Assembly (NCBI GenBank): GCA_021776825.1
Contig: JAJFFG010000014.1
Coordinates: 1-55,357 of the forward strand
Length of the DNA stretch: 55,357 bases
Direction: 5' to 3'
From: Planctomycetota bacterium
Lineage (GTDB): Bacteria > Planctomycetota > JAJSAM01 > JAJVHW01
Below the pieces are notes generated by a model. The model did no database searches. It was not told the origin of the DNA and saw only the letters and a program-made list of their open reading frames with translations. Every line of letters starts with the position of its first letter. Position 1 is the first letter of the stretch. The position numbers and the translations under genes were made by a program. Of the stretch, positions 8,064 to 26,189 are shown one piece after another.

Positions 8064-10181
8064 TCACAACTGGAAGTACGACTTGATCCATCGCCGCGCC
8101 GCGGCGACGTCCAGTAGGTAGTTCGCAACCACCTCTCGCTCGACCCACGCCGGCATCAGCGGCTGGAACTTGCTGAGGCGGTAGCCCGGCAGGTCGGCGG
8201 AGATCTGCGACCACGTGTCCTCGTCATCCCAGAACGCGGGGTCGCGCACGCGCTCGAGGACCTGTTCGAAGTACTGCGGCGTCAGGTCGTCGCCGCGAAC
8301 GCGGAGGAGGAAGTTGTCCGGGATGATGGACCACGAGCCGCAGATGGCGCCCATCGCGGACCGCAGCGTCGTGTTGATGCGGCCGCCGGCGAACGTCCAC
8401 CACCGGATCTCCGAGTCGTCGTACTCGATGCCACCCGCGTCTTCGTCGAAGATGCCCCTGAACTCCTCGCGTCGCTCTCGAAGTGCTGTCGCTGCGAGAT
8501 CATCGAGGAACCCGAACTCGACGTCCGACGTCAGGATGTCGCGCACGCGCTCTGCAAGCTCACGCCCCAGGAACTGCGGTACGAAGCCGCCCCACGTCGG
8601 CTGTCGGCCGCGCGGCGCGGACCGGACGAGGATGCGTCGATCGTCGTGCTGAATGCGGTTGACCGCCCACGCGCGACCGCCGAGAAGGAAGCTGCTGACG
8701 TCGTCCACCAGGCGATCCACGAACGCCTGCGTCAACGTGCCGACGGCCCGTCCGTCCTCGGTCTGCACGGTGTACGACTGAGGACTCGAGAAGACGGCGA
8801 AGAGCTCCATGAAGTTGCGGCGACCGAACCGGCGCTCCGCCTCCGGCCCGAGCACCAACCGCCCTGATGCCATCCGCAGTCCGCCGTCCTCCAGCATCCA
8901 GCGCACGAGACGGTCGTACTCGGTTCGGTCGATGCCCGCGAGATCGGGCACGACCGCAAGGTGCTCCCACGCGTCGTCGGCCGTGACCCCGTCGCTCGCA
9001 AGCGACATCGCGAGGAGTTGGTGGATCAGCACCGGCCAACAGCGCCGGTCGAGCTCGACCGGCTCGACCCATCCGGACTTCGCCAGCTCGACCAGTGCGA
9101 TGGCCTGCAGCACCCCCTCCGTGGTGGCGCAGAAGAACGTCGTGTTGGCGGCCTGCCCGGCCCGCCGACCCGTTCGCCCCATGCGCTGGAGGAACGAGTT
9201 CACCGTGTCCGGTGCCTCCGCCTGCAGCACGCGATCCAGGTCGCCGACGTCGATGCCGAGCTCGAGAGTCGACGTGCACACGATGCACGCATCGCTGCCG
9301 TGATGGAATCGCTCTTCGGCGCGCTCGCGCTCCTCGCGCGAGACCGCGCTGTGGTGAACGAACACCTCGGTCTCGGCGTGGCGCATGTGCTCCGCCACGG
9401 CCTCGGTCATCGAGCGCGACTGGCAGAAGAACAGGCTCTTCTTCCCCTTGGCGATCCGCGCCGCTGCCTGCGCGAGGGGAGCAAGACTGTCGCGATGGAG
9501 GACGAGGAGGTCGCGCCTCGCGGGTGGCTTCGGCGGGTCGACGACGACTCCCTCGCGCTGCGACGTCCCCTGGAGCCACTCCAGGATCGCGCTGGGGTTG
9601 CCGACGGTCGCGCTCAGCCCGACCCTCTGCACGTCGAAGCGCGAGAGGCGCGCGATGCGCTCGACCAAGCTCATCAGATGTCCGCCACGATCCGTCCCCG
9701 CCAGCGCGTGCACCTCGTCGATGATCACCATGCGGAGGTCCGAGAACAGCCGCTGCTCATCGATGCGCCGCGAGACGTGCATCACCTCGAGCGACTCGGG
9801 CGTCGTCATCAGAAGCTCGACCGGTTCCTTCAAGAACCGTCGGCGCCTGGCATCTGACGTGTCTCCGTGCCAGACGAAGCGATCCAGGCCGACCATCTCC
9901 GTGTAGAGGCCGAGGCGGTCCTCCTGGTTGTTGAGCAGAGCCTTGATGGGAGCCACGTAGATGGCGCCGACGCCCTGTGGCGGCTCGACGATCATCTGCG
10001 ACAGGAGCGGGAACGTCGCCGCCTCCGTCTTGCCGCCGGCGGTCGGAGCGAGAACGACAGCGTTCTTGCCATCGAGCAAGGCCGCGCCGGCCTGCTCCTG
10101 GACCTCACGCAGATTCGTCCAACCCAGTCGCGCGACGATCGCCTCCTGAAGGCGTGGAGCGAAGCGCGAGAAGGTGCTCAC
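8064..10181 (-). CDS. brxHI: BREX type 6 helicase BrxHI
   Basis: A 705-aa Lhr-like superfamily 2 DNA helicase. Visible motifs: Walker A P-T-A-G-G-K-T (residues 46-52), D-E-V-H (155-158), S-A-T (190-192), and motif VI Q-R-M-G-R-T-G-R-R (333-341). A long C-terminal domain follows. BREX helicases are thought to act on DNA in the modification/exclusion complex. This is the last gene of the minus-strand BREX operon. Its ATG overlaps the brxD stop (ATGA). Pairing with brxD directly after pglZ is specific to BREX types 2 and 6. No motif looks damaged. Confidence 0.9.
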   Translation of the reverse strand: MSTFSRFAPRLQEAIVARLGWTNLREVQEQAGAALLDGKNAVVLAPTAGGKTEAATFPLLSQMIVEPPQGVGAIYVAPIKALLNNQEDRLGLYTEMVGLDRFVWHGDTSDARRRRFLKEPVELLMTTPESLEVMHVSRRIDEQRLFSDLRMVIIDEVHALAGTDRGGHLMSLVERIARLSRFDVQRVGLSATVGNPSAILEWLQGTSQREGVVVDPPKPPARRDLLVLHRDSLAPLAQAAARIAKGKKSLFFCQSRSMTEAVAEHMRHAETEVFVHHSAVSREERERAEERFHHGSDACIVCTSTLELGIDVGDLDRVLQAEAPDTVNSFLQRMGRTGRRAGQAANTTFFCATTEGVLQAIALVELAKSGWVEPVELDRRCWPVLIHQLLAMSLASDGVTADDAWEHLAVVPDLAGIDRTEYDRLVRWMLEDGGLRMASGRLVLGPEAERRFGRRNFMELFAVFSSPQSYTVQTEDGRAVGTLTQAFVDRLVDDVSSFLLGGRAWAVNRIQHDDRRILVRSAPRGRQPTWGGFVPQFLGRELAERVRDILTSDVEFGFLDDLAATALRERREEFRGIFDEDAGGIEYDDSEIRWWTFAGGRINTTLRSAMGAICGSWSIIPDNFLLRVRGDDLTPQYFEQVLERVRDPAFWDDEDTWSQISADLPGYRLSKFQPLMPAWVEREVVANYLLDVAAARRWIKSYFQL

Positions 10182-11533
10182 CAGACGTCGCCCCGTGGCG
10201 CGAGTTCGTCGTCGTCGGAAGAGTCGCCGCCGTCGATTGCCGCCTGCTCCTCCGCGCTGAGGTTCGACGGCTCGAAGCCAGCCTCCTTCATCGGCACGTA
10301 CTCCGCGTCTTGGCGGACGAGGTCCATCTGGTCCACGAACGACCTGAGGAACTGACGCGGCACGACTCCAACGTCTCCACGGAATCCGGCCGTCACCTGC
10401 CCCACGAGCAGCTGGATGAACTCGTCACTCACAAGCCTCTCGAGCCGCTCGCGCTCCGCGATCGGATCACGATCGGGCAGGTCGCCCGGCTCGGTCTCCT
10501 CGATCGGGTAGAGCTCGCGGAGGCGGAGCGCCACGGCTCGCAGGCGTTCGGCGTCGAACGGCGTCAGCTCGAGCTGTGGCTGACGGAAACTCGCTGTCTT
10601 CCCACTCTTCAGGAATCGAATGCGGTCGTGAAGGGGAGCGAGGCCGGCTACGCCATGTCGCGTGTCGAAGAACTCCGGCGTGCCGGTGAAGAGCCAGACG
10701 AGTCCGGGGTTCGATCCTGCGGCGTCTGCGATCTGGCGGATGCCGTTCAACGACTTGTGGCGAGTGTCGGAACGCATGCGGAGGATCGTCTCCGCCTCAT
10801 CGATCACGATGAGCAGTCCCCGGTACCCCGCGGCCCGGACGATCGCGAGGATGCCGCGGAGGTACTCGAGGGCCTCGCTGCTGTCGATGTCGCCCTTCAC
10901 ACCGGCGGCCTTCTTGGCGCCGTGCGCGACGTTCTTGCTGCCCGACAACCATGAGAGGAGCGATCCGGCGTCCGCTGTGTCCCCACGCTGCTTGAGCTCG
11001 AAGATGGTCTGCACCACTCGGACGAGGTCCTGCGGCGCCTGCCCCGCGGTCTTGGAGACGAGATCGTCCTGCAGCCTCGCGCTCACCAGGCCGTCGAAGC
11101 CCGGGTCGTCCTCGTCCGCGCCGCCGGAGATGAGTGCGTCCTCAACGTTCCCGATCCAGCGATCCAAGATGTCGCCGAGTGCCCCGCGCGGACACGAGCC
11201 AGTGCCCAGCTCGCTCATCACCTTGCCGTACACGTCGTCGAAGCGGTGGAAGCGCAGGTCGTTGTCGGAGACGACGACGAAGCTCGTGGCGAAGCCCTGC
11301 TCTTGCGCATCGAGGACGGCCAGGCGCGCCATGAACGTCTTGCCGCAGCCGTACCCACCGCGCAGGAACTTGATCGTGCCCTCGTCGGCGGCTGCCAGCG
11401 CGAGCTGGCGGTGAAGCTCCGCGCGTCGCTGCTCGATCCCGACGGCGAACGCGTCGATCCCACGTTCGGGCACCAGGCCGGTGCGCAGGCACTCGAAGAT
11501 GTGGGCGCGATCCCGCTTGCTGAGCGTGCTCAT
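10178..11533 (-). CDS. brxD: BREX ATP-binding protein BrxD
   Basis: A 451-aa P-loop ATPase. Walker A G-G-Y-G-C-G-K-T is at residues 59-66 and Walker B L-L-I-V-I-D-E-A at 240-247. A long insertion with R-L-Q-D-D-L-V-S lies between them, and the C-terminal tail is acidic (D-S-S-D-D-D-E). BrxD is a small BREX ATPase that accompanies BrxHI in types 2 and 6. It overlaps pglZ at its start and brxHI at its end by 4 bp each, so the three are translationally coupled. Confidence 0.88.
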   Translation of the reverse strand: MSTLSKRDRAHIFECLRTGLVPERGIDAFAVGIEQRRAELHRQLALAAADEGTIKFLRGGYGCGKTFMARLAVLDAQEQGFATSFVVVSDNDLRFHRFDDVYGKVMSELGTGSCPRGALGDILDRWIGNVEDALISGGADEDDPGFDGLVSARLQDDLVSKTAGQAPQDLVRVVQTIFELKQRGDTADAGSLLSWLSGSKNVAHGAKKAAGVKGDIDSSEALEYLRGILAIVRAAGYRGLLIVIDEAETILRMRSDTRHKSLNGIRQIADAAGSNPGLVWLFTGTPEFFDTRHGVAGLAPLHDRIRFLKSGKTASFRQPQLELTPFDAERLRAVALRLRELYPIEETEPGDLPDRDPIAERERLERLVSDEFIQLLVGQVTAGFRGDVGVVPRQFLRSFVDQMDLVRQDAEYVPMKEAGFEPSNLSAEEQAAIDGGDSSDDDELAPRGDVW

Positions 11534-14404
11534 TCGTTCCCCTCACGGACGTAGCGCTTGACGTTGGCGACGACGCGAATCCGAACACGGAAGGGTGCAA
11601 GCTTCGCGTGCTCCTCGAACTCCCTCGCGAACCTCCGCAGTTTCCGCGGGCCACCGAGCATCCGGGTCGCCTCGTCCTCGGTCACGGTGCCGTGTTCGTC
11701 CAGGTGACGGAAGACGTCACGCACGCCGCCCGACGGCAGGTCGTCGAGCCAGTCCGTCGATGCCGACGACGGGTCGCTGTCAGCCACGTCGCCCTCGCGC
11801 CGACCTGACCCGGCGGCGACGTCGAAGCGCTCTCCGAGACGACAGGGCTCGACGGTCGCCCCCGCCCCCGCATGTCGCAGCTCGAGCGCCACGCGCGCCT
11901 CGTCCGGAGATGAGAGTCGGAAGAACGCCTCGAACCGTTCCCCCACGCGGGCCAGGATCGCTCCACGCTCGAGACGCGCGCCGTCCCGGACCTGCACCAG
12001 TTCGACCTGCACGTCCGGCGCATCGACGGGCGCGATCACGAGCTCAACCTCGGAGCTCGCTGCAAACGCCAACGCCCCGTCGGTCGCGAGGCTGACTTCG
12101 GCCTCCACGCAGTGCAGGCCGGCCACCCCCTCCTTCACGTCGGCGGACACCCTGTACTCGAGGAAGTCGGATCCCGCCGCCGCTCGATGGACGATGGTCA
12201 GCACGGGGATGACGCGCTCCTGAAGGCTGTTGCCACCGTGGACGAAGTTGGACCGCTTCTTCCCGCGATCGAAGACGTTCGTGGTCTCCGGGAAGACCAG
12301 GTGCGCGTCCACACCGTCGTAGCCGAGGTCGCGAAGAGCAACACGCACGGTGCCCTCGACGTCGGCGGCCATCGAGGTGACGACGTGACGCCGGTAGACA
12401 TCGATCGGTCGACCGTGCCGCTGCGGAGGGTGCGCGGAACCGTACCTCAGCAGGAAGCCGTGATCGCTCGTGATGACGAACCGCCGCACGCCGGCCTGAC
12501 GCAGCAGCGTCCACGAGGTGCGCAGGTCACGTAGCGCATCGTCGAAGACCGAGCGCCCGGCCCCCTTCTCCCCCGCGTCATCGATCTCGATGCTGTGGAC
12601 GACCACCAGCGGCGCACCGGCAAGTTGCTTCCGGAGAGTCTTCGACTCTGCCCCAACCACCTCGCGCAACTCCAGCCAGGGGCACGTCCTCGCGCCGACC
12701 CGATCATGGATCGCACGCTTGCGCGTGGCCGGATTGTGCACGCGAAACTGCCCGGTCGAGAAGCCCGTGAACTTGCCGCCGTCGGGTGAGCTGAGCGACG
12801 CCTCGAGCCGTCCGTTGCGCTGCACCGGTGCCAGGACGTTCATCCCGACCTCGGTGGCCGTGGGAAGCTCGGCGAGACGAGCGTCCAGATGCGCGGTCGT
12901 GGAGGCGGAGCCCTCGATCTGCTCCAGCAGCTCGACGGCCATCTCGTAGCGCAGCGCATCCACGAGGAAGTAGGCCGTTGTGCCGTTCTCTGTGCTCAGC
13001 GGGCCCACGACATCGTCGAAGATCGTGCGCTGCTGGAGTTTCGGAGGCGGGAGGAAGCCCTCGCGACGACAGAGCGCGTTGAACGCAACGGCCCACGCGT
13101 CCGCCCATTGCTCCCACGCGACGCGCAGCTCGTCGAGGCGCGCGCGGAGCGTGCCGAAGCCAGGGACCTGCGGGACGAGCAGTTGGACGCGCTGCTGCTC
13201 CAAGACGCGATGGGCCCGGTCGACCGTCGCCCCCCTCTCGACGTAGGCGCGGACCGCGTCCTCGTGAGTGCGCAGAACTCCGGGTCCGCCGGCGGCGGAC
13301 TCCAACTCGGCACCCAGCGCCGCCGCGCACCCGATCAGCTCCCACGCCGATCGACGCTGCACATCCTGACGGAGCCAGTGCGATCGCGTCTCGACGGCAT
13401 CCGCGACGCGACGTGCGGCCCACTCGCGAGCATCCGTCCAGCGTCCCTCGCCGAGCGCGAGGAGAGCGGCCTCGAGGAGTCGCTCCTCCTCGAACCGGAA
13501 GGTGTCGATCTCGCCCAGGTCCTCGGCGATCGCGTGCTCGAACTCCTCGTCGAGCACCGCCTGCGTCTCGTCGGCGATCGACTCGTACACCCCGGGGTGG
13601 TGCGCGCGCAGATGCGCCGCCAGCCCGCGACACGTCGTGACGACGCTCGCAGGCAGGTTCACCGCGTCAGCGAGCAACGCGTCGAGGGGGGCACGCCGGA
13701 GGTCGTCCACGTACTCCACGGCGAGAGACCAGCTCGCGCCGAGGGCGCGGACATCGGCGAGGGTGACCTCGTCCTCGCGGCCCTCCCGCAGCCGCTCTCT
13801 CCAGCTGTCCGGAATCCCCAGCGCGACACGAAGACGGGAGAGCGCGGGATCTGCGTCGGCCTCATCCACACCAGTGCGCGCGATCAGCCGGTCCATCACC
13901 TCGCGCGCCGTGAGCGAGCGCCAGACCGAGTCGGCTCCGCCGCCGTCGCCCCGCAGCGCGCTCTCGAGCCAGCGATCGGAACTCTCGATGCTGACGTCGC
14001 CCTCGGCGAGGAAGCGCTCGACGTCGTCGGGGTGAACACGACCCGCTGCGGCCTCCCGGAGCAGCGTGTCCGGAGCCTTGCGCCAGCGCACGCCGGCGGC
14101 GTAGACCGAGAGCAGCGGCGTGTCGCGTACGCCCACTTCGTTGAACCCGGGCAGATGGACGACGAGCTTGGGCTTCTCGGTGCCCGACACCTTGCCGTCC
14201 AGCGCCAGCATCAACTCAAGGTGGCTGCCGCGGAACGGCAACACGTCGTACGGCAGCTCGCCGTCGTCGCGCGCAGCGACGAGCCGACCGACGAAGCCGG
14301 CGTAGTGGTCATCGAGATCCAGCCAGACGATGAGGCCCTGCTCCCGCACGCGACCGCGCAGCTCGGCCTCGAGCGCCGCGGACACCGGACCACCGAGCGT
14401 GCTC

Positions 14405-14412
<8 letters not shown>
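11530..14412 (-). CDS. pglZ: BREX phosphatase-fold protein PglZ
   Basis: A 960-aa PglZ-domain protein. The alkaline-phosphatase fold is visible as Y-F-L-V-D-A-L-R-Y-E near residue 483 and V-I-T-S-D-H-G-F near 645, which carry metal-binding Asp/His. The N-terminal third (L-I-V-W-L-D, then L-P-F-R-G-S) is the usual BREX PglZ start. PglZ is the hallmark of all BREX types and is thought to work with the PglX methyltransferase, possibly as a phosphodiesterase. It overlaps pglX by 8 bp and brxD by 4 bp. Length is typical. Confidence 0.92.
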
Positions 14413-18694
<4,282 letters not shown>

Positions 18695-18707
18695 CCTGTG
18701 GCGTCTC

Positions 18708-22339
<3,632 letters not shown>

Positions 22340-22343
<4 letters not shown>

Positions 22344-22978
22344 GGGTAGATCCTCGGGCGGTAGTCGCTGTCGGCGTTCCGAACGCCCATGAACGACAGG
22401 CCGGTCGCTCCGCGTCGTTCGCCGGGATAGAGCAGGACGACGGGCAGGTTCTCGGTGCGTCCATCGAGATGCCGCAGCAGCGCCGACGGCGAGAAGAAGG
22501 GGTAGAGAGCCCCAACTCGCCCCACGAGCACGAGCGTCGTCTCCGCGTGCTCGGCGTGTCGCTCGGTGTGTGCGCGAATCACATCGACGCAGTCGGCGGC
22601 CAGGCCGTCGGCACCCTCCAGAAGCGGCACGAGCTTGTCGCGGAGGTAGTTGCGCCCACGCTCCCCTCCGAGCCGCTTCTCCATCGCGATCACGCGCTCG
22701 ATCCAGCTCTCGTGCTCGGTGTCCTGCCGGCGGATGCGGTCCAGCATCAGCTTCTGGAGGTCCACGGACAGAAGGGTCCAGCCGCCGGCGACCAGCTCCG
22801 AGCTGAGGCGTCGCACCTTGCTGCGTAGCCGGTACTCCTCGTTCGGCTCGTACTGGAGGATCGCGAACCGGTAGTTGCGCATCGTGCTGATGCGGGGGCC
22901 GTCCTCGTGCAGAACGTCCTTCCGAAGGGCGGTGAACGCCTCGTCCAGCGGGGTCCGGTCGAAGAGCGTACGGCTCAT
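22340..22978 (-). CDS. brxB: BREX protein BrxB (DUF1788)
   Basis: A 212-aa protein starting M-S-R-T-L-F-D-R-T at 22978. This start is chosen because it overlaps the brxA stop as ATGA. The long frame upstream is a shadow of brxA. The P-V-V-L-L-Y-P-G near residue 185 and the terminal R-P-R-I-Y match BrxB/DUF1788. BrxB is a conserved small BREX component of types 1, 5 and 6 with no known enzymatic activity. Confidence 0.88.
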
Positions 22979-23748
22979 GGAGCGCTCCCGCTCACGGCCT
23001 CGAGGTTCGCGCGGCCCCAGGCGGCCAGGTCGTCGAACTGCCAACCGAAGTCGATCAGGTCGCCTTGGCGCCGGAATGCAAGCCCAGCCAGCCCGGACAG
23101 GCGGCGCTCCAGGTCGCGCCCGGAGAGCCCGACCGAGGCGAGGTACGGGTTCTCGAGGAGCGAGCCGTCGAACACGACGCCCCGCAGCAGGTAGACGAGG
23201 TACTCGAGCGCTGCGTCCGAAACGTGCGGCGTGGTGAGCGGACGGGGATCGCGAGTCGACCCGACGAGCCCGGCCGCGTACGCCGCCGAGAGCAAGCTGG
23301 TGGCGAGGCGCACCTTCGTCGTCATGCTCCACCGCTCCGGGAGCTGCGTCTCGATCCATGAGACGACGCCGTCGCGACGGATCTCGGGCCGGGCGCTCAC
23401 GCGGCGATCGACCAGGAACTCGCCGGAGAAGCGCCGGTAGAGCGGTTCGGCCAGCTGCACGTGCCAGTGGCAGATGGTCGTCCGGGTCTGCGGCCGCATC
23501 TCCGCCCAGCTGCCCAGCACACCGATGCACGACGGGTACGCGTCGAACCGTGCGCGCATGTTCGTGATCAGCTCGCTCAACCTCGAGAGGCTGCGCGCCC
23601 CGAACAGGTACTCGTCGAACGCGCGTCGGGCATCGATCAGCTTGCCGTCGCGGGCCAGGCGCCAGTAGACGCGCGAGTCCTCGGCCTCCAACCCGCACTT
23701 GAGCAGGCGGTTGCGAACCTCGGTCGCCTCGGCGGGCCGGGTCGTCAC
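22975..23748 (-). CDS. brxA: BREX protein BrxA (DUF1819)
   Basis: A 257-aa protein with the BrxA/DUF1819 pattern: E-A-E-D-S-R near residue 21, the F-G-A-R-S region, and W-H-V-Q-L-A-E-P-L-Y-R near 95. BrxA is a small helical DNA-binding protein in characterised type 1 systems. It overlaps both brxE and brxB by 4 bp. Confidence 0.87.
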   Translation of the reverse strand: MTTRPAEATEVRNRLLKCGLEAEDSRVYWRLARDGKLIDARRAFDEYLFGARSLSRLSELITNMRARFDAYPSCIGVLGSWAEMRPQTRTTICHWHVQLAEPLYRRFSGEFLVDRRVSARPEIRRDGVVSWIETQLPERWSMTTKVRLATSLLSAAYAAGLVGSTRDPRPLTTPHVSDAALEYLVYLLRGVVFDGSLLENPYLASVGLSGRDLERRLSGLAGLAFRRQGDLIDFGWQFDDLAAWGRANLEAVSGSAP

Positions 23749-24362
23749 GATGGCCTCCGGAAGTGGGGCATCGGGAAGCGCTCGTCCAGCGGGGAGAGCG
23801 CGGCGACGAGTCGCATCACGAGTGGCCGGAGGCCGTCGGGCGGCGGGCCCTTGATGCGGCGGCCCAGCGGAGCGGCCACGAAGTCGGACTCGCCGTGCCC
23901 GGACAACCAGCGCGAGAACTCGTCACGGTCCCACGCGTCGCGAAGACCGTCGGAAAGTTCCGACAACGCGTCGCGCGGGTCGTCCGCCGTCCGCTTCAGC
24001 TCAAGCAAGCGCTCCTCGAGCCGCTCGTCCGTCTCGAAGCCGAACGAGTAGAGAGAGACGACACGGTCCGGGTCCCCCTCCTGACGACGTAGGCTCGCAT
24101 CGGTACGCCGCGCGGCCTCCCGCACCGCCTGCAACGTCGCCCAGCGCCAGGTGTGCGGAAAGAGCTCACGGAAGAGATCCTCCCCGCCGTACTTCGAGAC
24201 GAGGTCGGTCCGCCACCAGCCCATCCGCGTCGCGTCGCCCTGGCCTTCGCCGGCCCACGCCACCACGATCTGCGCGGTCAGAGCGAAGTCGAGATCGGAT
24301 GCCGGGATCGGCCCGGCACCGTCAGCCCCCTTGACCGATCCGGTGGCGCCGAACAAGGTCAT
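23745..24362 (-). CDS. brxE: BREX protein BrxE
   Basis: A 205-aa, mainly helical protein with no recognised catalytic motif. It is assigned as BrxE because it is the first gene of an operon whose next seven genes are brxA, brxB, brxC, pglX, pglZ, brxD and brxHI. That order defines BREX type 6, in which brxE is the leading gene. The assignment rests on position and size more than on motifs. The start used is the most upstream ATG; an inverted repeat lies just before it. Confidence 0.7.
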   Translation of the reverse strand: MTLFGATGSVKGADGAGPIPASDLDFALTAQIVVAWAGEGQGDATRMGWWRTDLVSKYGGEDLFRELFPHTWRWATLQAVREAARRTDASLRRQEGDPDRVVSLYSFGFETDERLEERLLELKRTADDPRDALSELSDGLRDAWDRDEFSRWLSGHGESDFVAAPLGRRIKGPPPDGLRPLVMRLVAALSPLDERFPMPHFRRPS

Positions 24363-24379
24363 GCGCCCACCATCCCTGA

Positions 24380-24411
24380 GTAGACCGGGATCGTCCCGAT
24401 CGCAGGTCTAC
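24380..24411 (-). promoter_or_regulatory. Nested inverted repeat upstream of brxE
   Basis: Outer arms GTAGACC (24380-24386) and GGTCTAC (24405-24411) are perfect. Inside them GGGA-TCG-TCCC (24387-24397) is a second inverted repeat. It lies 18 bp upstream of the brxE start in the leader or promoter of the BREX operon, so it could be an operator or an mRNA hairpin. No regulator of the WYL (BrxR) type is present nearby. Confidence 0.45.
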
Positions 24412-24709
24412 GTCCGGGCATGGGCGGACGTGCCGCGCGCTCCCAGGGATGCGGCGACTCCGTGATGGTCTCCCAGCGCTCGGAATCCGGCTTCATGAGT
24501 CGTGGCCGGGGAAGCGATCTCAGAAGTGCAAGGCGGAGTCCATCCCCGGCCCCACAGAGTAGCGATTGGCCGCTCCTGTCCGGTAGCAGCGATCTGATCA
24601 TGACTCACTACGCGTTCGATCGCGTGGCAGCTCGGTCGCGACAATGGGAGGCCAATGCGTCAATCCGCTGTCGCGGACGCATGACGGTGAGCACGCGGAG
24701 GGGGCCACG
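24412..24709. other. Divergent intergenic region, BREX / nuclease
   Basis: With the inverted repeat beside brxE this makes a 347-bp non-coding gap that must hold both the BREX promoter (minus) and the nuclease promoter (plus). I cannot assign convincing -10/-35 boxes in this GC-rich sequence. Confidence 0.5.
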
Positions 24710-25312
24710 ATGGCTGAGATCGAGTTCGAGAACGAACGTCAGATGGAGGATCTCGTGCTCGGTCTGCTCCGAGACCGCAACGAGTGCGAGCGCACGTTCG
24801 GGGAGCCGCTCGAGGTCGTCGGCCGACAGCTGCCGGTGGCACGAACAGTGTCTGCCGCAGGCAGGGTGTCGAGACCGAGGATGCTCGACGTCCTCTGTCT
24901 CGACGCCGATGGCGGCCTCGTCGTGCTCGAACTGAAGACGGTCCTCGACGAGAAGTTCCTCCTCCAGGGCCTGACCTACGCGCGCTGGGTTCACCAGAAC
25001 GCCGCGGCGTGGTACGAGGCCTTGGGCCACGAGCCGCCGGTGGAGCCGCGGGTCTCGCTCTGGCTGTTCAACTGGGGACTCCACGACACCTGGCTCGACC
25101 TGCTCCCGCCGCTCAGGTCGGCCTATGGCGACTGGCTCGCCGACCTCAGGTACTACGGATGCTGGATCGAGTCGAGCCGAGCCGGCGTGCAGGTCGAGCG
25201 CATCGACACGATGGAGAAGGCCGTCGCCCGGGAGCGAGGGCTCGCGACCCGCGCCGACCTCGTCGCCGCGCCCGAACTCCGGCGTGCGATTGGAAGAACC
25301 ACCGACGATTGA
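24710..25312 (+). CDS. PD-(D/E)XK endonuclease-like protein
   Basis: A 200-aa protein from ATG 24710, with gcggaggggg upstream. The nuclease core is clear: D60 in R-M-L-D-V-L, then E74-L-K76 in V-V-L-E-L-K-T, the NucS/DUF91-like arrangement. A helix with Q-G-L-T-Y-A-R-W follows, typical of this nuclease fold. The C-terminal 80 residues are aromatic-rich. It is divergent from BREX and may be an accessory effector or an independent DNA repair/defence nuclease. It is followed 163 bp later by the HExxH gene. The fold is well supported; the substrate is unknown. Confidence 0.75.
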   Translation: MAEIEFENERQMEDLVLGLLRDRNECERTFGEPLEVVGRQLPVARTVSAAGRVSRPRMLDVLCLDADGGLVVLELKTVLDEKFLLQGLTYARWVHQNAAAWYEALGHEPPVEPRVSLWLFNWGLHDTWLDLLPPLRSAYGDWLADLRYYGCWIESSRAGVQVERIDTMEKAVARERGLATRADLVAAPELRRAIGRTTDD

Positions 25313-25475
25313 GATCGTCGCCTGCCGAAGCCCCGCTCACCGTCAGCGCGTCGCCGCCAATGAGCGACCATTCGATGACCTCGTGGGCGAGGGCGCGTCA
25401 CTCATTGGCTCGACCGTTGACGCTTGCGTAGGCTCGCCGTCGATGACGGTGGTCAGCGCCGCGGGAGGCGATCAA

Positions 25476-26189
25476 GTGACGGGACCGACGATCGAGGCCA
25501 ACGAATTGCGCAAGGAACTGATCCGCCTGCTCCCGCTGATCTCGGAGGATCGTCTCGAGGTGATCCTCGGAGAGACGGAGCTCGACGCGGACGCGGCGGG
25601 CGAGACATTCCACGACAACGGCGAGTATCTGGTCGCTGTGGGCGTCTCGGCGTTGCAGGAATGGGGCTGGTGCGCGCGCGTCGCCGTTCACGAGTTCGCC
25701 CATGTCGTCCGAGGGCGGCTCGCACACGAGGGCACGTACCCAGCTCCAGACGTGGCGAGTGCACACCCGGAGGGTGATCCGATCAAGTCCGCCCTGCGGA
25801 GCGTGATGGCGCACAGTCTCGTGCACGAAGCAGCGACGCGAGTCGAGGCCGTCGACAACGCGCTCCGCCATCTTCTCCCGGCGTTCCCCGAGATCTGGTC
25901 GATTGCCGCAATCGACCTGCGTCGCAGTGGTGGCGCGGCGTGCGAGGAGGAGTTCCGCGCGATCACAACCGAGATCCGCGGGGACGAGGTCGAGAGCCCG
26001 TTCGGCACGTACGCGATCCACACCCTCCAGGACGACGGGGCGCACGACCCGCTGTTCTACTTCATTGCGTACTTCCTGGAGCGACGCGCTGAAGATCTCG
26101 GGTTCTTCTCACAGACGCGAACGGCGGTGGTGTCGCTGACGCCGGGCGCACAAGCCTGGAGCCGCCGATTCGGTCCCGCTGCTGGCTGA
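25476..26189 (+). CDS. HExxH-containing putative metallopeptidase
   Basis: A 237-aa protein from GTG 25476, preferred because ggagg lies 7 nt upstream; an ATG at 25443 lacks this. V-H-E-F-A-H (residues 71-76) is a textbook HExxH zinc site inside a hydrophobic helix. There is no signal peptide, so the protein is cytoplasmic. A second His/Glu-rich helix (H-S-L-V-H-E, about residue 113) may give the third ligand. I do not recognise the family. It is co-directional with the upstream nuclease and may form an accessory pair with it. Confidence 0.6.
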   Translation: MTGPTIEANELRKELIRLLPLISEDRLEVILGETELDADAAGETFHDNGEYLVAVGVSALQEWGWCARVAVHEFAHVVRGRLAHEGTYPAPDVASAHPEGDPIKSALRSVMAHSLVHEAATRVEAVDNALRHLLPAFPEIWSIAAIDLRRSGGAACEEEFRAITTEIRGDEVESPFGTYAIHTLQDDGAHDPLFYFIAYFLERRAEDLGFFSQTRTAVVSLTPGAQAWSRRFGPAAG

